64,000 nt of DNA, taken from NCBI RefSeq assembly GCF_028561755.1, contig NZ_JAQQTD010000001.1, positions 496,001 to 560,000 on the forward strand. The letters run 5' to 3'. Positions within the stretch are counted from its first letter, which is position 1. Each line of letters opens with the position of its first letter. The translations under genes and the position numbers were made by a program. Below are positions 24,860 through 32,090 of this stretch, in pieces. The notes beneath the pieces were generated by a model. The model saw only the letters and a program-made list of their open reading frames with translations, was not told the origin of the DNA and ran no database searches. The stretch comes from Altibacter sp. HG106 (GTDB taxonomy: Bacteria; Bacteroidota; Bacteroidia; Flavobacteriales; Flavobacteriaceae).

Positions 24860-25524
24860 TGACTAGCATACCAGACGGACTCGATTACGTTAATAAACCA
24901 CAAGATTATTACGAAAACCAACGTCCCGAAATGTTGGCATATCTTCCCGCGAAGGTGCAACGCGTTTTAGACGTGGGCTGCAGCAATGGTGCTTTTGGAG
25001 CCGAGATCAAACGTGTCTCAGGTGCAGAAGTATGGGGCATTGAACCCATGGAACAATTTGGCGCTCTAGCAAAAGAGAAATTAGATACCGTGTTTATTTC
25101 TTCGGTAGAAGGCGCCATAAAAGACCTTCCGGAAGGCTATTTTGATGTGATTTATTTCAATGATGTCTTAGAACATTTACTGGATCCGTATTCGGTACTG
25201 GAGCGCATGAAAACGAAGCTTACCCTTCAGGGTTGCGTGATTAGTTCTATTCCGAATATTCGGTACTTCCGAACCTTTTTCAAAATACTCTTTAAGGGGG
25301 AATGGGATTATACCGATGAAGGCATACTCGATCGAACCCACGTACGCTTTTTTACCAAAAAAAGCATCTTAAAAATGTATCAAAATGCCGGTTACCGCGT
25401 GCTGTCTCATGAAGGAATCAATGGCAGCCGATCTTTAAAACCGATGCTTTTCAATATTCCGTTAGGGTTTACGGCACAAGACATAAAATACCGTCAATTT
25501 GCTACTGTGGCGGTGAAAAAATAA
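24859..25524 (+). CDS. Class I SAM-dependent methyltransferase
   Basis: A 221-residue Rossmann methyltransferase with motif I 'VLDVGCSNGAFGAEIK', acidic motif II in 'EVWGIEPMEQFG' and 'FDVIYFNDVLEHLLDPYSVL'. No zinc ribbon is present, unlike the methyltransferase at 14.1 kb. It overlaps the tsaC-like stop by one base (TAATG) and so is part of the glycosyltransferase transcript. Methyltransferases of this form in sugar loci often methylate glycan ends, while the gene just before points to tRNA; neither is decisive. Confidence 0.85.
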   Translation: MTSIPDGLDYVNKPQDYYENQRPEMLAYLPAKVQRVLDVGCSNGAFGAEIKRVSGAEVWGIEPMEQFGALAKEKLDTVFISSVEGAIKDLPEGYFDVIYFNDVLEHLLDPYSVLERMKTKLTLQGCVISSIPNIRYFRTFFKILFKGEWDYTDEGILDRTHVRFFTKKSILKMYQNAGYRVLSHEGINGSRSLKPMLFNIPLGFTAQDIKYRQFATVAVKK

Positions 25525-25533
25525 GAAGTCGTT

Positions 25534-25565
25534 TTTGCAGAGACAGGCGCGATACCGTACCTTTG
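25534..25565 (+). promoter_or_regulatory. Predicted promoter of cca
   Basis: TTTG at 25534-25537 and TACCTTTG at 25558-25565, 20 bases apart, are both exact matches to the Bacteroidota consensus elements. The cca ATG follows at 25575, giving a leader of only a few bases. This is one of the best promoters in the window. Confidence 0.6.
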
Positions 25566-25574
25566 TAAACCGAA

Positions 25575-27005
25575 ATGCAAACAACGAAAAAACAATTTCC
25601 GCACGCCTTAAAAGCTTCCGTTTTTCGGGTTATTTCCGAAGCTTCTGAACGGCTTCAAATCGAAAGCTATGTGATTGGTGGCTATGTTCGCGATTACCTT
25701 CTTAAGCGCGGCGATGCCAAGGACATCGACATCGTTGCCGTAGGGAGCGGTATCGAACTGGCCAAAGCCGTGGCGAGACTCCTGCCCGGCGATCCTAAAG
25801 TGACGGTCTTTAAGAACTTCGGAACGGCCATGATCAAGACGGGAGGTATTGAATTGGAATTTGTAGGAGCTCGAAAGGAGAGCTATCGATCCGACAGTCG
25901 AAAACCCGCCGTAGAAGATGGTACCCTGGAAGACGATCAAAACCGTCGTGATTTCACCATCAATGCCTTGGCGCTTTGTTTGAATGACTCCCATTTCGGA
26001 AGCTTACTCGATCCCTTCGACGGATGGAAGGATTTGGAGAACCAGCTAATTCGCACTCCGCTGGACCCCGATATCACCTACAGCGATGACCCCCTCCGCA
26101 TGCTACGGGCCATACGCTTCGCCACCCAATTAAATTTCACCATTGAAAAAGAGTCGCTGGAAGCTATTACGCGAAATGCAGACCGCATTAAGATTATTTC
26201 CGAAGAACGAATCGTCGATGAAATTCATAAAATAATGCTGAGTGATGTTCCGTCTAAAGGATTTGCCTTGCTTCGGAAATCGAACTTACTGCCTTATATT
26301 TTTCCGGAATTAGTAGCACTACAAGGTATTCAAGAAATTGAAGGGCAACGCCACAAAGACAATTTTTGGCATACGTTGGAAGTGGTTGATAATATTTCCG
26401 AAGTCACAGACGATCTCTGGTTGCGCTGGGCCGCGCTGCTGCACGATATCGGGAAAGCCCCTACAAAACGGTTCGACAAAAAGATAGGCTGGACGTTTCA
26501 TGGTCATGAGTTTGTAGGCTCGAAAATGGTATATAAATTATTCAAGCGTCTAAAAATGCCGCTAAATGACAAGATGAAATTTGTACAGAAAATGGTACTC
26601 ATGAGCTCTCGACCCATTGCTGTGGCAGGTGATGTAACCGATAGCGCGGTTCGTCGATTAGTGTTTGATGCGGGCGATCACATAGAGGCGTTGATGACGC
26701 TATGCGAAGCCGACATTACCACGAAAAACCCCAAGAAATACAGGCGCTATCATAAGAATTTTCAGAAGGTACGTCAAAAAATTGAAGAAGTAGAAGAACG
26801 CGATCGGATTCGTAATTTTCAACCTCCGGTAAGCGGAGAAGAGATCATGGAAACCTTCAATATTCCTCCTTCGCGAGAAATCGGAAGGATCAAGGATGCC
26901 ATCAAAGAGGCCATTTTGGAAGGAGAAATTGCCAATGAATACGAAGCAGCTCGCACCTTTATGCTTCAAAAAGGAAAAGAATTGGGCTTGGCCCCTCAGA
27001 AATAA
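25575..27005 (+). CDS. cca: CCA-adding tRNA nucleotidyltransferase with HD domain
   Basis: A 476-residue class II nucleotidyltransferase that builds or repairs the CCA 3' end of tRNA. The catalytic head has 'VIGGYVRDYLLKRGDAKDID' with the two metal-binding aspartates of the DxD, then 'RRDFTINALAL', 'LLDPFDGWKDLENQ' and the template-type 'DDPLRMLRAIRFATQL'. An HD phosphohydrolase domain follows ('LRWAALLHDIGKAPT', about residues 285-300). HD-containing forms can also have 2',3'-cyclic phosphodiesterase activity. In some bacteria CCA addition is divided between two enzymes; with one gene here, a full CCA activity is assumed. Confidence 0.93.
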   Translation: MQTTKKQFPHALKASVFRVISEASERLQIESYVIGGYVRDYLLKRGDAKDIDIVAVGSGIELAKAVARLLPGDPKVTVFKNFGTAMIKTGGIELEFVGARKESYRSDSRKPAVEDGTLEDDQNRRDFTINALALCLNDSHFGSLLDPFDGWKDLENQLIRTPLDPDITYSDDPLRMLRAIRFATQLNFTIEKESLEAITRNADRIKIISEERIVDEIHKIMLSDVPSKGFALLRKSNLLPYIFPELVALQGIQEIEGQRHKDNFWHTLEVVDNISEVTDDLWLRWAALLHDIGKAPTKRFDKKIGWTFHGHEFVGSKMVYKLFKRLKMPLNDKMKFVQKMVLMSSRPIAVAGDVTDSAVRRLVFDAGDHIEALMTLCEADITTKNPKKYRRYHKNFQKVRQKIEEVEERDRIRNFQPPVSGEEIMETFNIPPSREIGRIKDAIKEAILEGEIANEYEAARTFMLQKGKELGLAPQK

Positions 27006-27006
27006 T

Positions 27007-27543
27007 ATGAAAAAGCGGATTGAAACCGAACGATTGTTACTGCGCCCTTTCGACTATGGAGACGAAGCAGGTATATTGGCTTTTAGTTCGGATCCTAAAA
27101 CACAAGAACACACTGGCGATGTCATGCGAACGACGCTCGATGCATGTCGCGCCCTAATCACCGATGTTTGGCATCCCGATTACAGCAAATACGGCTATGG
27201 ACGTTTCGCCGTGATTCATAAAGAAGATCAAAAAATAATTGGGTTTAACGGAATCAAATTCCTGCCTGAAATTGGAAAGTCAGATCTGGGGTATCGTTTT
27301 TTACCAAAATACTGGGGGCAAGGTATTGCGACCGAATCGTCCCGCGCCATATTAGACTTTGCCTTTCGGGAAATTGGCTTAGAAGAGGTTATTGCTTTTG
27401 TAGAACCGAAAAATCCGGCCTCTTCCGCAGTGCTGAGAAAACTAGGCTTTCAACACACTCAAACAGCACCCTATCCCGGGGAAGAAAACAACGGGGATAT
27501 TTTGTGGTACACCCTATTAAAACAAGACTATGAAGGACAATAA
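27007..27543 (+). CDS. GNAT-family N-acetyltransferase (RimJ/RimL-like)
   Basis: A 178-residue acetyltransferase. ATG 27007, one base after the cca stop codon, gives the canonical RimJ/RimL-type start 'IETERLLLRPFDYGDEAGI'. Later motifs are 'KSDLGYRFLPKYWGQGIATE', containing the acetyl-CoA loop Q/RxxGxG/A ('QGIATE'), and 'ENPASSAVLRKLGF'-like 'KNPASSAVLRKLGF'. An upstream in-frame extension to 26896 only runs antisense-free inside cca and is not needed. The substrate (a protein N-terminus, a small molecule or an antibiotic) cannot be told. Its end overlaps the heme A synthase gene by 14 bases. Confidence 0.88.
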   Translation: MKKRIETERLLLRPFDYGDEAGILAFSSDPKTQEHTGDVMRTTLDACRALITDVWHPDYSKYGYGRFAVIHKEDQKIIGFNGIKFLPEIGKSDLGYRFLPKYWGQGIATESSRAILDFAFREIGLEEVIAFVEPKNPASSAVLRKLGFQHTQTAPYPGEENNGDILWYTLLKQDYEGQ

Positions 27544-28543
27544 ACGCGTGGTATATTGGCTCCTCACGGGAGGTATGCTTATTTTCATTATGGTGGTTGT
27601 GGGTGGCATCACTCGATTGACACACTCTGGTTTGTCTATATCTAATTACAAATTAATTTCCGGAACCATCCCTCCAATGAATGAGGTGGAGTGGCAAGAA
27701 GCTTTTGATCTTTACAAACAATACCCCGAATACCAAAAGCTCAACACCCATTTTGATCTAGAAGACTTTAAAGACATCTATTTTTGGGAATGGCTGCATC
27801 GCGTCATTGGGCGATTTATTGGGCTCGTCTTTATACTTCCGTTTCTTTATTTTTTACTTCGGAAACAACTCACCAGACCTACCCTTAGGAAGTGCTTGAT
27901 ACTACTAGGACTTGGGGCTTTTCAAGGATTTCTAGGTTGGTATATGGTGAAAAGCGGATTGGTAGACAGACCCGACGTGAGTCATTACCGCCTTGCCATG
28001 CACCTCACAACGGCCTTTATTACTTTTGCGTACACACTCTGGGTAGCCTTAGATCTTATTTACCCTACCCGGAAGCAGGTTCAGAAAGGGTTTCGTAATC
28101 TGATCCGCTGGGGCTATGCCTTTTTATTGCTTCAAATTATCTATGGTGCCTTCGTAGCCGGTCTAGACGCCGGTTGGATTCACAACCATTGGCCCTTAAT
28201 GAGTGATGGGAAGCTCATTCATGAAACCGTTACCATCGAACAAAACCCTGTTTGGAAGAACTTTGTGGAAGGGAAAAGCGGCGTGCAGTTTGTACATCGC
28301 TATTTGGCCTATGTGGTGACGGGATTTATTGGTATCATTTGGTATCGCGGAAAACGCATCGCAAGCACCATGCTTCAGAAGAGCGCCTTGAACAGCTTGT
28401 TAGGGCTCGTTGGAATTCAGTTTTTATTGGGAGTGTTTACTTTGTTATATCAAGTACCGGTAGTCTTGGGAGTACTGCATCAGGTTGTCGCCTTTTTCCT
28501 ACTGGCAAGCATGACATTTACCCTGCATCGCTTCAGCAAATAG
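27530..28543 (+). CDS. ctaA: Heme A synthase (COX15/CtaA family)
   Basis: A 337-residue inner membrane protein with about eight transmembrane helices, oxidising heme O to heme A for aa3-type cytochrome oxidase. Conserved His-bearing helices are 'WEWLHRVIGRFIGLVF', 'LAMHLTTAFITFAY', 'VQFVHRYLAYVVTGF' and 'GVLHQVVAFFLLA'; the N-terminus has the family's 'VVGGITRLTHSGLSI'. It is of the COX15 type with a long first periplasmic loop ('PPMNEVEWQEAFDLYKQYPE'). No oxidase subunit or heme O synthase gene is near, so it acts with genes elsewhere. Confidence 0.93.
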   Translation: MKDNKRVVYWLLTGGMLIFIMVVVGGITRLTHSGLSISNYKLISGTIPPMNEVEWQEAFDLYKQYPEYQKLNTHFDLEDFKDIYFWEWLHRVIGRFIGLVFILPFLYFLLRKQLTRPTLRKCLILLGLGAFQGFLGWYMVKSGLVDRPDVSHYRLAMHLTTAFITFAYTLWVALDLIYPTRKQVQKGFRNLIRWGYAFLLLQIIYGAFVAGLDAGWIHNHWPLMSDGKLIHETVTIEQNPVWKNFVEGKSGVQFVHRYLAYVVTGFIGIIWYRGKRIASTMLQKSALNSLLGLVGIQFLLGVFTLLYQVPVVLGVLHQVVAFFLLASMTFTLHRFSK

Positions 28544-28555
28544 TATTTAAAACGG

Positions 28556-28563
28556 TATCTTTG
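28556..28563 (+). promoter_or_regulatory. Predicted -7 element upstream of the pRiA4b-like gene
   Basis: TATCTTTG is an exact TAnnTTTG match, 19 bases before the ATG at 28583 in the 39-base gap after ctaA. It probably also serves the nucleoid-associated protein gene that follows. Confidence 0.5.
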
Positions 28564-28582
28564 CCTTCCTAAAAATGATGAT

Positions 28583-29101
28583 ATGGTATACCGCATTCGG
28601 ATCATCCTGGATGCCAGCGAAGATGTATTCAGAGATGTAGAAATTGAAACGACACAAACCCTGGAAGATCTGCATAATGTGATCTTACAATCGTTTGGGT
28701 TTGATGGTCAGGAAATGGCTTCCTTCTACGTGAGTAATGAAGAATGGGAGCAGGGTGAAGAAATTGCCTTATTCGATATGAGCGAAACGCCCGGGAGTGT
28801 TCGTGTAATGAACGAAACCGCAGTAGATGACGTGCTCAGCGAAAAACAAACTAAGCTTATCTATGTGTACGATTTTCTAAGCATGTGGACGTTCTTGGTG
28901 GAACTTGCCGAAGTGACCGAGCCGGAAGACGGCATGAGCTATCCAAATTTAATGTATGCCCATGGACAAATTCCGGCAGAAGCGCCAGAAACCGAATTTG
29001 TGGGTGAAGATCTGGACCCGACGCATCCTGAAGATGATATGGACATGGACCTGGATCCGGATGATTACGACAACCTCGACTTTGATGAAAACTGGAACTA
29101 A
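28583..29101 (+). CDS. Plasmid pRiA4b ORF-3-like protein
   Basis: A 172-residue soluble protein whose N-terminal half fits the PRiA4_ORF3 (ubiquitin-like beta-grasp) family: 'YRIRIILDASEDVFRDVEIE', 'TLEDLHNVILQSFGFDGQEM' and 'YVYDFLSMWTFLVEL'. The last 35 residues are extremely acidic ('DDMDMDLDPDDYDNLDFDE'). The family is named from a plasmid ORF and appears near some mobile elements, but no transposase or plasmid gene lies here. Function is unknown. It is 25 bases ahead of the nucleoid-associated protein gene, so the two are probably co-transcribed. Confidence 0.8.
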   Translation: MVYRIRIILDASEDVFRDVEIETTQTLEDLHNVILQSFGFDGQEMASFYVSNEEWEQGEEIALFDMSETPGSVRVMNETAVDDVLSEKQTKLIYVYDFLSMWTFLVELAEVTEPEDGMSYPNLMYAHGQIPAEAPETEFVGEDLDPTHPEDDMDMDLDPDDYDNLDFDENWN

Positions 29102-29126
29102 TTTAGCCCTTCTTTCCTACTGAAAT

Positions 29127-30185
29127 ATGATCAATCTATACAACACGCACATTGCTTCTTTATCCATTCATCGCGTTGGAAACAAAAGTCGCAACGAAGG
29201 TTTACTGCTTTCGAATGAACCCTACAAGCTGGACGATGAGCTGACCCCCTTGCTCAAGGAGTATTTTCTAAAACCGTTTCGCGACAAAGAAGAAAATTAT
29301 TTCCACTTTACGCATGATGCAGACCTCGAGTTCCATACGCTATACCAGCACCTTCGGACCATCTTCGAAAAACCGGAAGGGATTCACGAAGCAAGCAAAG
29401 CGATCACGCGGCATCTCTTCGATCAGAGCATGCATCCCCACATCAAAAGCGGTGAGGTTTATGTGGCCTATTTGGAGGGACTGCAGATTGACAACCAAAA
29501 AGTAGATGGTATCGGTATCTTTAAATCGGAGATCAAACAGGATTTCCTTCAATTTTCAGAAACGCAGCACCAACTTCAGGCCTCCCTTCAGCAAGGGGTA
29601 AATTTGAACAAGCTAGATAAGGGAGCCTTGATCTTCAACATTCAGGAGGAAGAAGGGTACAAAGTGCTTTCAGTGGATAGTAATCGGTATGACGCTCGCT
29701 ACTGGCTAGAACAATTTTTAGGAGTCGACGCCTTTGCCGATGACAATTTCTTTACCAAGAAATACTTGAAGTTCTGTCAGGATTTTGCCAAAGATGTGGT
29801 TTTGCCTGCGGAAGATAAAAAAGAGGAGGTATTGTTTATGAATCGCGCGGTGAATCATTTTGCGAAGAATGACAATTTTGAAGAAACGGCTTTTATGAAT
29901 GAAGTGATCGACAATCCCGATCTGATCCCAGAGTTTCGTCACTACAAAACCGAACGTGCTCCCAAATACAGCATTGAAGATGTGAGCTCCTTCCCTATTG
30001 CCAATACCGCAGTGACGGCGGCTCGAAAGAAAATTAAGAACGTCATCAATCTGGACACCAATATTCAGATCAAAATGGATTTTATCAATCCCGAGAGCGC
30101 CGAACGTTTCGTAGAAAAGGGCTGGGATGAAGAAAAACAGATGTACTATTATCTGGTATATTTCAACCAAGAACAAAAATCATAA
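29127..30185 (+). CDS. Nucleoid-associated protein (NdpA/YejK family)
   Basis: A 352-residue protein of the 37-kDa nucleoid-associated (NA37/NdpA) family, a DNA-associated protein of poorly understood role. Markers are the N-terminal 'LYNTHIASLSIHRVGNKSRN', 'LKEYFLKPFRDKEENYFHF', 'GEVYVAYLEGLQIDNQKVDG' and the C-terminal 'IKNVINLDTNIQIKMDFI'. It lacks a signal peptide. A strong intrinsic terminator starts 2 bases after its stop codon and ends the transcript. Chromosomal location by a housekeeping neighbourhood argues against a phage-borne copy. Confidence 0.87.
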   Translation: MINLYNTHIASLSIHRVGNKSRNEGLLLSNEPYKLDDELTPLLKEYFLKPFRDKEENYFHFTHDADLEFHTLYQHLRTIFEKPEGIHEASKAITRHLFDQSMHPHIKSGEVYVAYLEGLQIDNQKVDGIGIFKSEIKQDFLQFSETQHQLQASLQQGVNLNKLDKGALIFNIQEEEGYKVLSVDSNRYDARYWLEQFLGVDAFADDNFFTKKYLKFCQDFAKDVVLPAEDKKEEVLFMNRAVNHFAKNDNFEETAFMNEVIDNPDLIPEFRHYKTERAPKYSIEDVSSFPIANTAVTAARKKIKNVINLDTNIQIKMDFINPESAERFVEKGWDEEKQMYYYLVYFNQEQKS

Positions 30186-30186
30186 C

Positions 30187-30208
30187 AAAGCCCTTCGGGG
30201 CTTTTTTT
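30187..30208 (+). terminator. Intrinsic terminator after the nucleoid-associated protein gene
   Basis: AAAGCCC (30187-30193), a TTCG tetraloop, GGGCTTT (30198-30204) and four more T residues form a textbook rho-independent terminator on the plus strand. Confidence 0.92.
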
Positions 30209-30298
30209 AGTTTCAGCAGATTTCTGTACCTTCCGAAATAGGCTGTAACAAAGCGGCATCTTATTCGTCATACTCATAACCCAACCAAAAAAATCTCT

Positions 30299-31198
30299 GT
30301 GGAAACTATTCTTTCAATCAATCATCTTACCAAGCGTTTTGGACCCATTACGGCAGTTGACGACCTCTCTTTTACCATTGAAAAGGGGAATGTATACGGA
30401 ATTTTAGGTCCGAATGGCAGCGGAAAATCAACCACCCTAGGTATTGTTCTCAATGTTGTCAACAAATCGGCTGGAGAGTTTCAATGGTTCAATGGCGCCC
30501 AAAGTACTCATGAAGCGCTCAAAAAAGTAGGTGCCATTATCGAGCGCCCCAATTTCTATCCCTACATGACCGCCAAGCAAAATTTGGCGCTGGTTTGTAA
30601 AATCAAGGACGTACCTACTGACAAAATTGAAGAAAAATTGGAAGTCGTTGGACTTGCCGATCGGCAACACAGCAAGTTCAGAACCTTTTCCTTAGGAATG
30701 AAACAGCGCCTGGCGATTGCTTCGGCATTGCTGAATGATCCAGAGATCCTAATTTTAGATGAGCCTACGAATGGTCTGGACCCACAGGGAATTCACCAAA
30801 TTCGAGAGATCATTAAGACCATCGCCAATCAGGGAACCACCATATTGCTAGCCTCGCACCTGCTCGATGAAGTAGAGAAAGTGTGTTCGCACGTGGTGAT
30901 ACTGCGGAAAGGAAAAAGCTTGTACAGCGGTAGTGTGGAAGGAATGAATGCCAGTCATGGCTTCTTTGTGCTGAAGGCGAACGATATGCAAGCGCTTCAG
31001 ATGGCATTACAAAACAGTACGTCTATCGGAACCATCAAAGAGGAAGGCGATCAACTTATAGCCTATCTCAACACCCCCATGGATGCTTCCGAATTCAACC
31101 AAAAAATGCACCAGCAAGGAATTGCGCTATCGCACCTTGTTAAACGCAAGGAAAGCCTCGAAGAACAATTCCTTGAACTTACTAAAAACCTCAACTAA
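30299..31198 (+). CDS. ABC transporter ATP-binding protein (DrrA/BcrA-like)
   Basis: A 299-residue ABC ATPase with Walker A 'GPNGSGKST', signature 'FSLGMKQRL', Walker B 'ILILDEPTNGLDP' and the switch His in 'LLASHLLDEVEKV'. It starts at GTG 30299; no ATG is near. The layout matches exporters of the BcrA/DrrA/NatA type rather than importers, and the cognate membrane subunit follows after 5 bases. No sensor kinase or immunity gene is adjacent to hint at an antibiotic substrate. A 90-base leader separates it from the upstream terminator. Confidence 0.92.
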   Translation: METILSINHLTKRFGPITAVDDLSFTIEKGNVYGILGPNGSGKSTTLGIVLNVVNKSAGEFQWFNGAQSTHEALKKVGAIIERPNFYPYMTAKQNLALVCKIKDVPTDKIEEKLEVVGLADRQHSKFRTFSLGMKQRLAIASALLNDPEILILDEPTNGLDPQGIHQIREIIKTIANQGTTILLASHLLDEVEKVCSHVVILRKGKSLYSGSVEGMNASHGFFVLKANDMQALQMALQNSTSIGTIKEEGDQLIAYLNTPMDASEFNQKMHQQGIALSHLVKRKESLEEQFLELTKNLN

Positions 31199-31203
31199 CC
31201 ACC

Positions 31204-32040
31204 ATGTTTCGACTTTTCGCTATAGAATTTCAAAAATTACGATATAATCGCTCGGCGCGCGTTATTTCACTGGTGTATTTTATTCTGATCACCTTTATCG
31301 CGCTCATTGCCTCGATAGAATTTAATTTTGGCAATGTCAACTTTCGAGTAGCCGATCAAGGGATTTTCAACTTTCCGTTCATTTGGCATTTTAACACTTG
31401 GGTAGCGGCGATTCTGAAAATATTCTTGGCCATTGTTATCGTTTCCATGATGTCTAACGAATACAGCTACCGTACGCTTAAACAAAACCTTATTGACGGG
31501 ATCAGTAAGAAAGAATTCATCTTATCTAAATTTATTACGGTTGTTGGTTTCGCTGCCATATCTACCGTGTTTGTATTTATCGTAAGTATGATCCTAGGCC
31601 TCAGTTTTTCGGATTATACCGAAATGAGTATCATTTTTAGCGATCTCGACTATCTACTAGCCTATTTCATTAAGCTTGTGGGCTTCTTCTCTTTCTGCTT
31701 ATTCTTAGGCATCTTAGTAAAGCGTTCTGCCTTTGCCATTGGGTTTTTGGTCATTTGGTGGATCGTCGAAAGCATTGTATACGGACTCATGAAATGGCAG
31801 TTTTTCAAAGGAACTGACATTGCCGAGAATGTCTCGCAGTTCTTTCCACTAGAAGCCATGAGCAATCTGATTAAAGAACCGTTTACCAGATTGGGTGCGG
31901 TTCAGTCGGCTGCGAACCAACTAGGAGAAAGTTTTACGAAAAATTATGATGTTTCCTATATCGCTGTCGCGATCACCCTGGTTTGGACCTTTCTATTTAT
32001 TTATTGGTCATTTCTTATCCTAAAAAAGAGAGATCTCTAG
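31204..32040 (+). CDS. ABC-2 type transporter permease
   Basis: A 278-residue protein with about six hydrophobic helices ('LVYFILITFIALIASIEF', 'ILKIFLAIVIVSMMS', 'FAAISTVFVFIVSMILG', 'FSFCLFLGILVKRSAFAIG', 'ITLVWTFLFIYWSFLIL'). The cytoplasmic segment 'NEYSYRTLKQNLIDGISKKE' after the second helix is typical of ABC-2 permeases and contacts the ATPase. With the preceding gene it makes a complete two-gene exporter, working as a 2+2 complex in the inner membrane. The substrate is unknown. Confidence 0.9.
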   Translation: MFRLFAIEFQKLRYNRSARVISLVYFILITFIALIASIEFNFGNVNFRVADQGIFNFPFIWHFNTWVAAILKIFLAIVIVSMMSNEYSYRTLKQNLIDGISKKEFILSKFITVVGFAAISTVFVFIVSMILGLSFSDYTEMSIIFSDLDYLLAYFIKLVGFFSFCLFLGILVKRSAFAIGFLVIWWIVESIVYGLMKWQFFKGTDIAENVSQFFPLEAMSNLIKEPFTRLGAVQSAANQLGESFTKNYDVSYIAVAITLVWTFLFIYWSFLILKKRDL

Positions 32041-32054
32041 GAAAGCCTTTTCCG

Positions 32055-32086
32055 TTGTGACGAGTAGGTAAGAATATGTATCTTTA
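32055..32086 (+). promoter_or_regulatory. Predicted promoter of the type B T9SS gene
   Basis: TTG at 32055-32057 and TATCTTTA at 32079-32086 are 21 bases apart. The ATG follows at 32091, only 4 bases after the -7 element, so the leader would be nearly absent. Confidence 0.45.
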
Positions 32087-32090
32087 GCGC

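Noticed and set aside
26896-27006. Upstream extension of the GNAT gene into cca
   Set aside because: The conserved start of the RimJ/RimL fold begins at ATG 27007, right after the cca stop.
28583-29101. Mobile element suggested by the pRiA4b family name
   Set aside because: No transposase, inverted repeats, integrase or attachment site is visible nearby.
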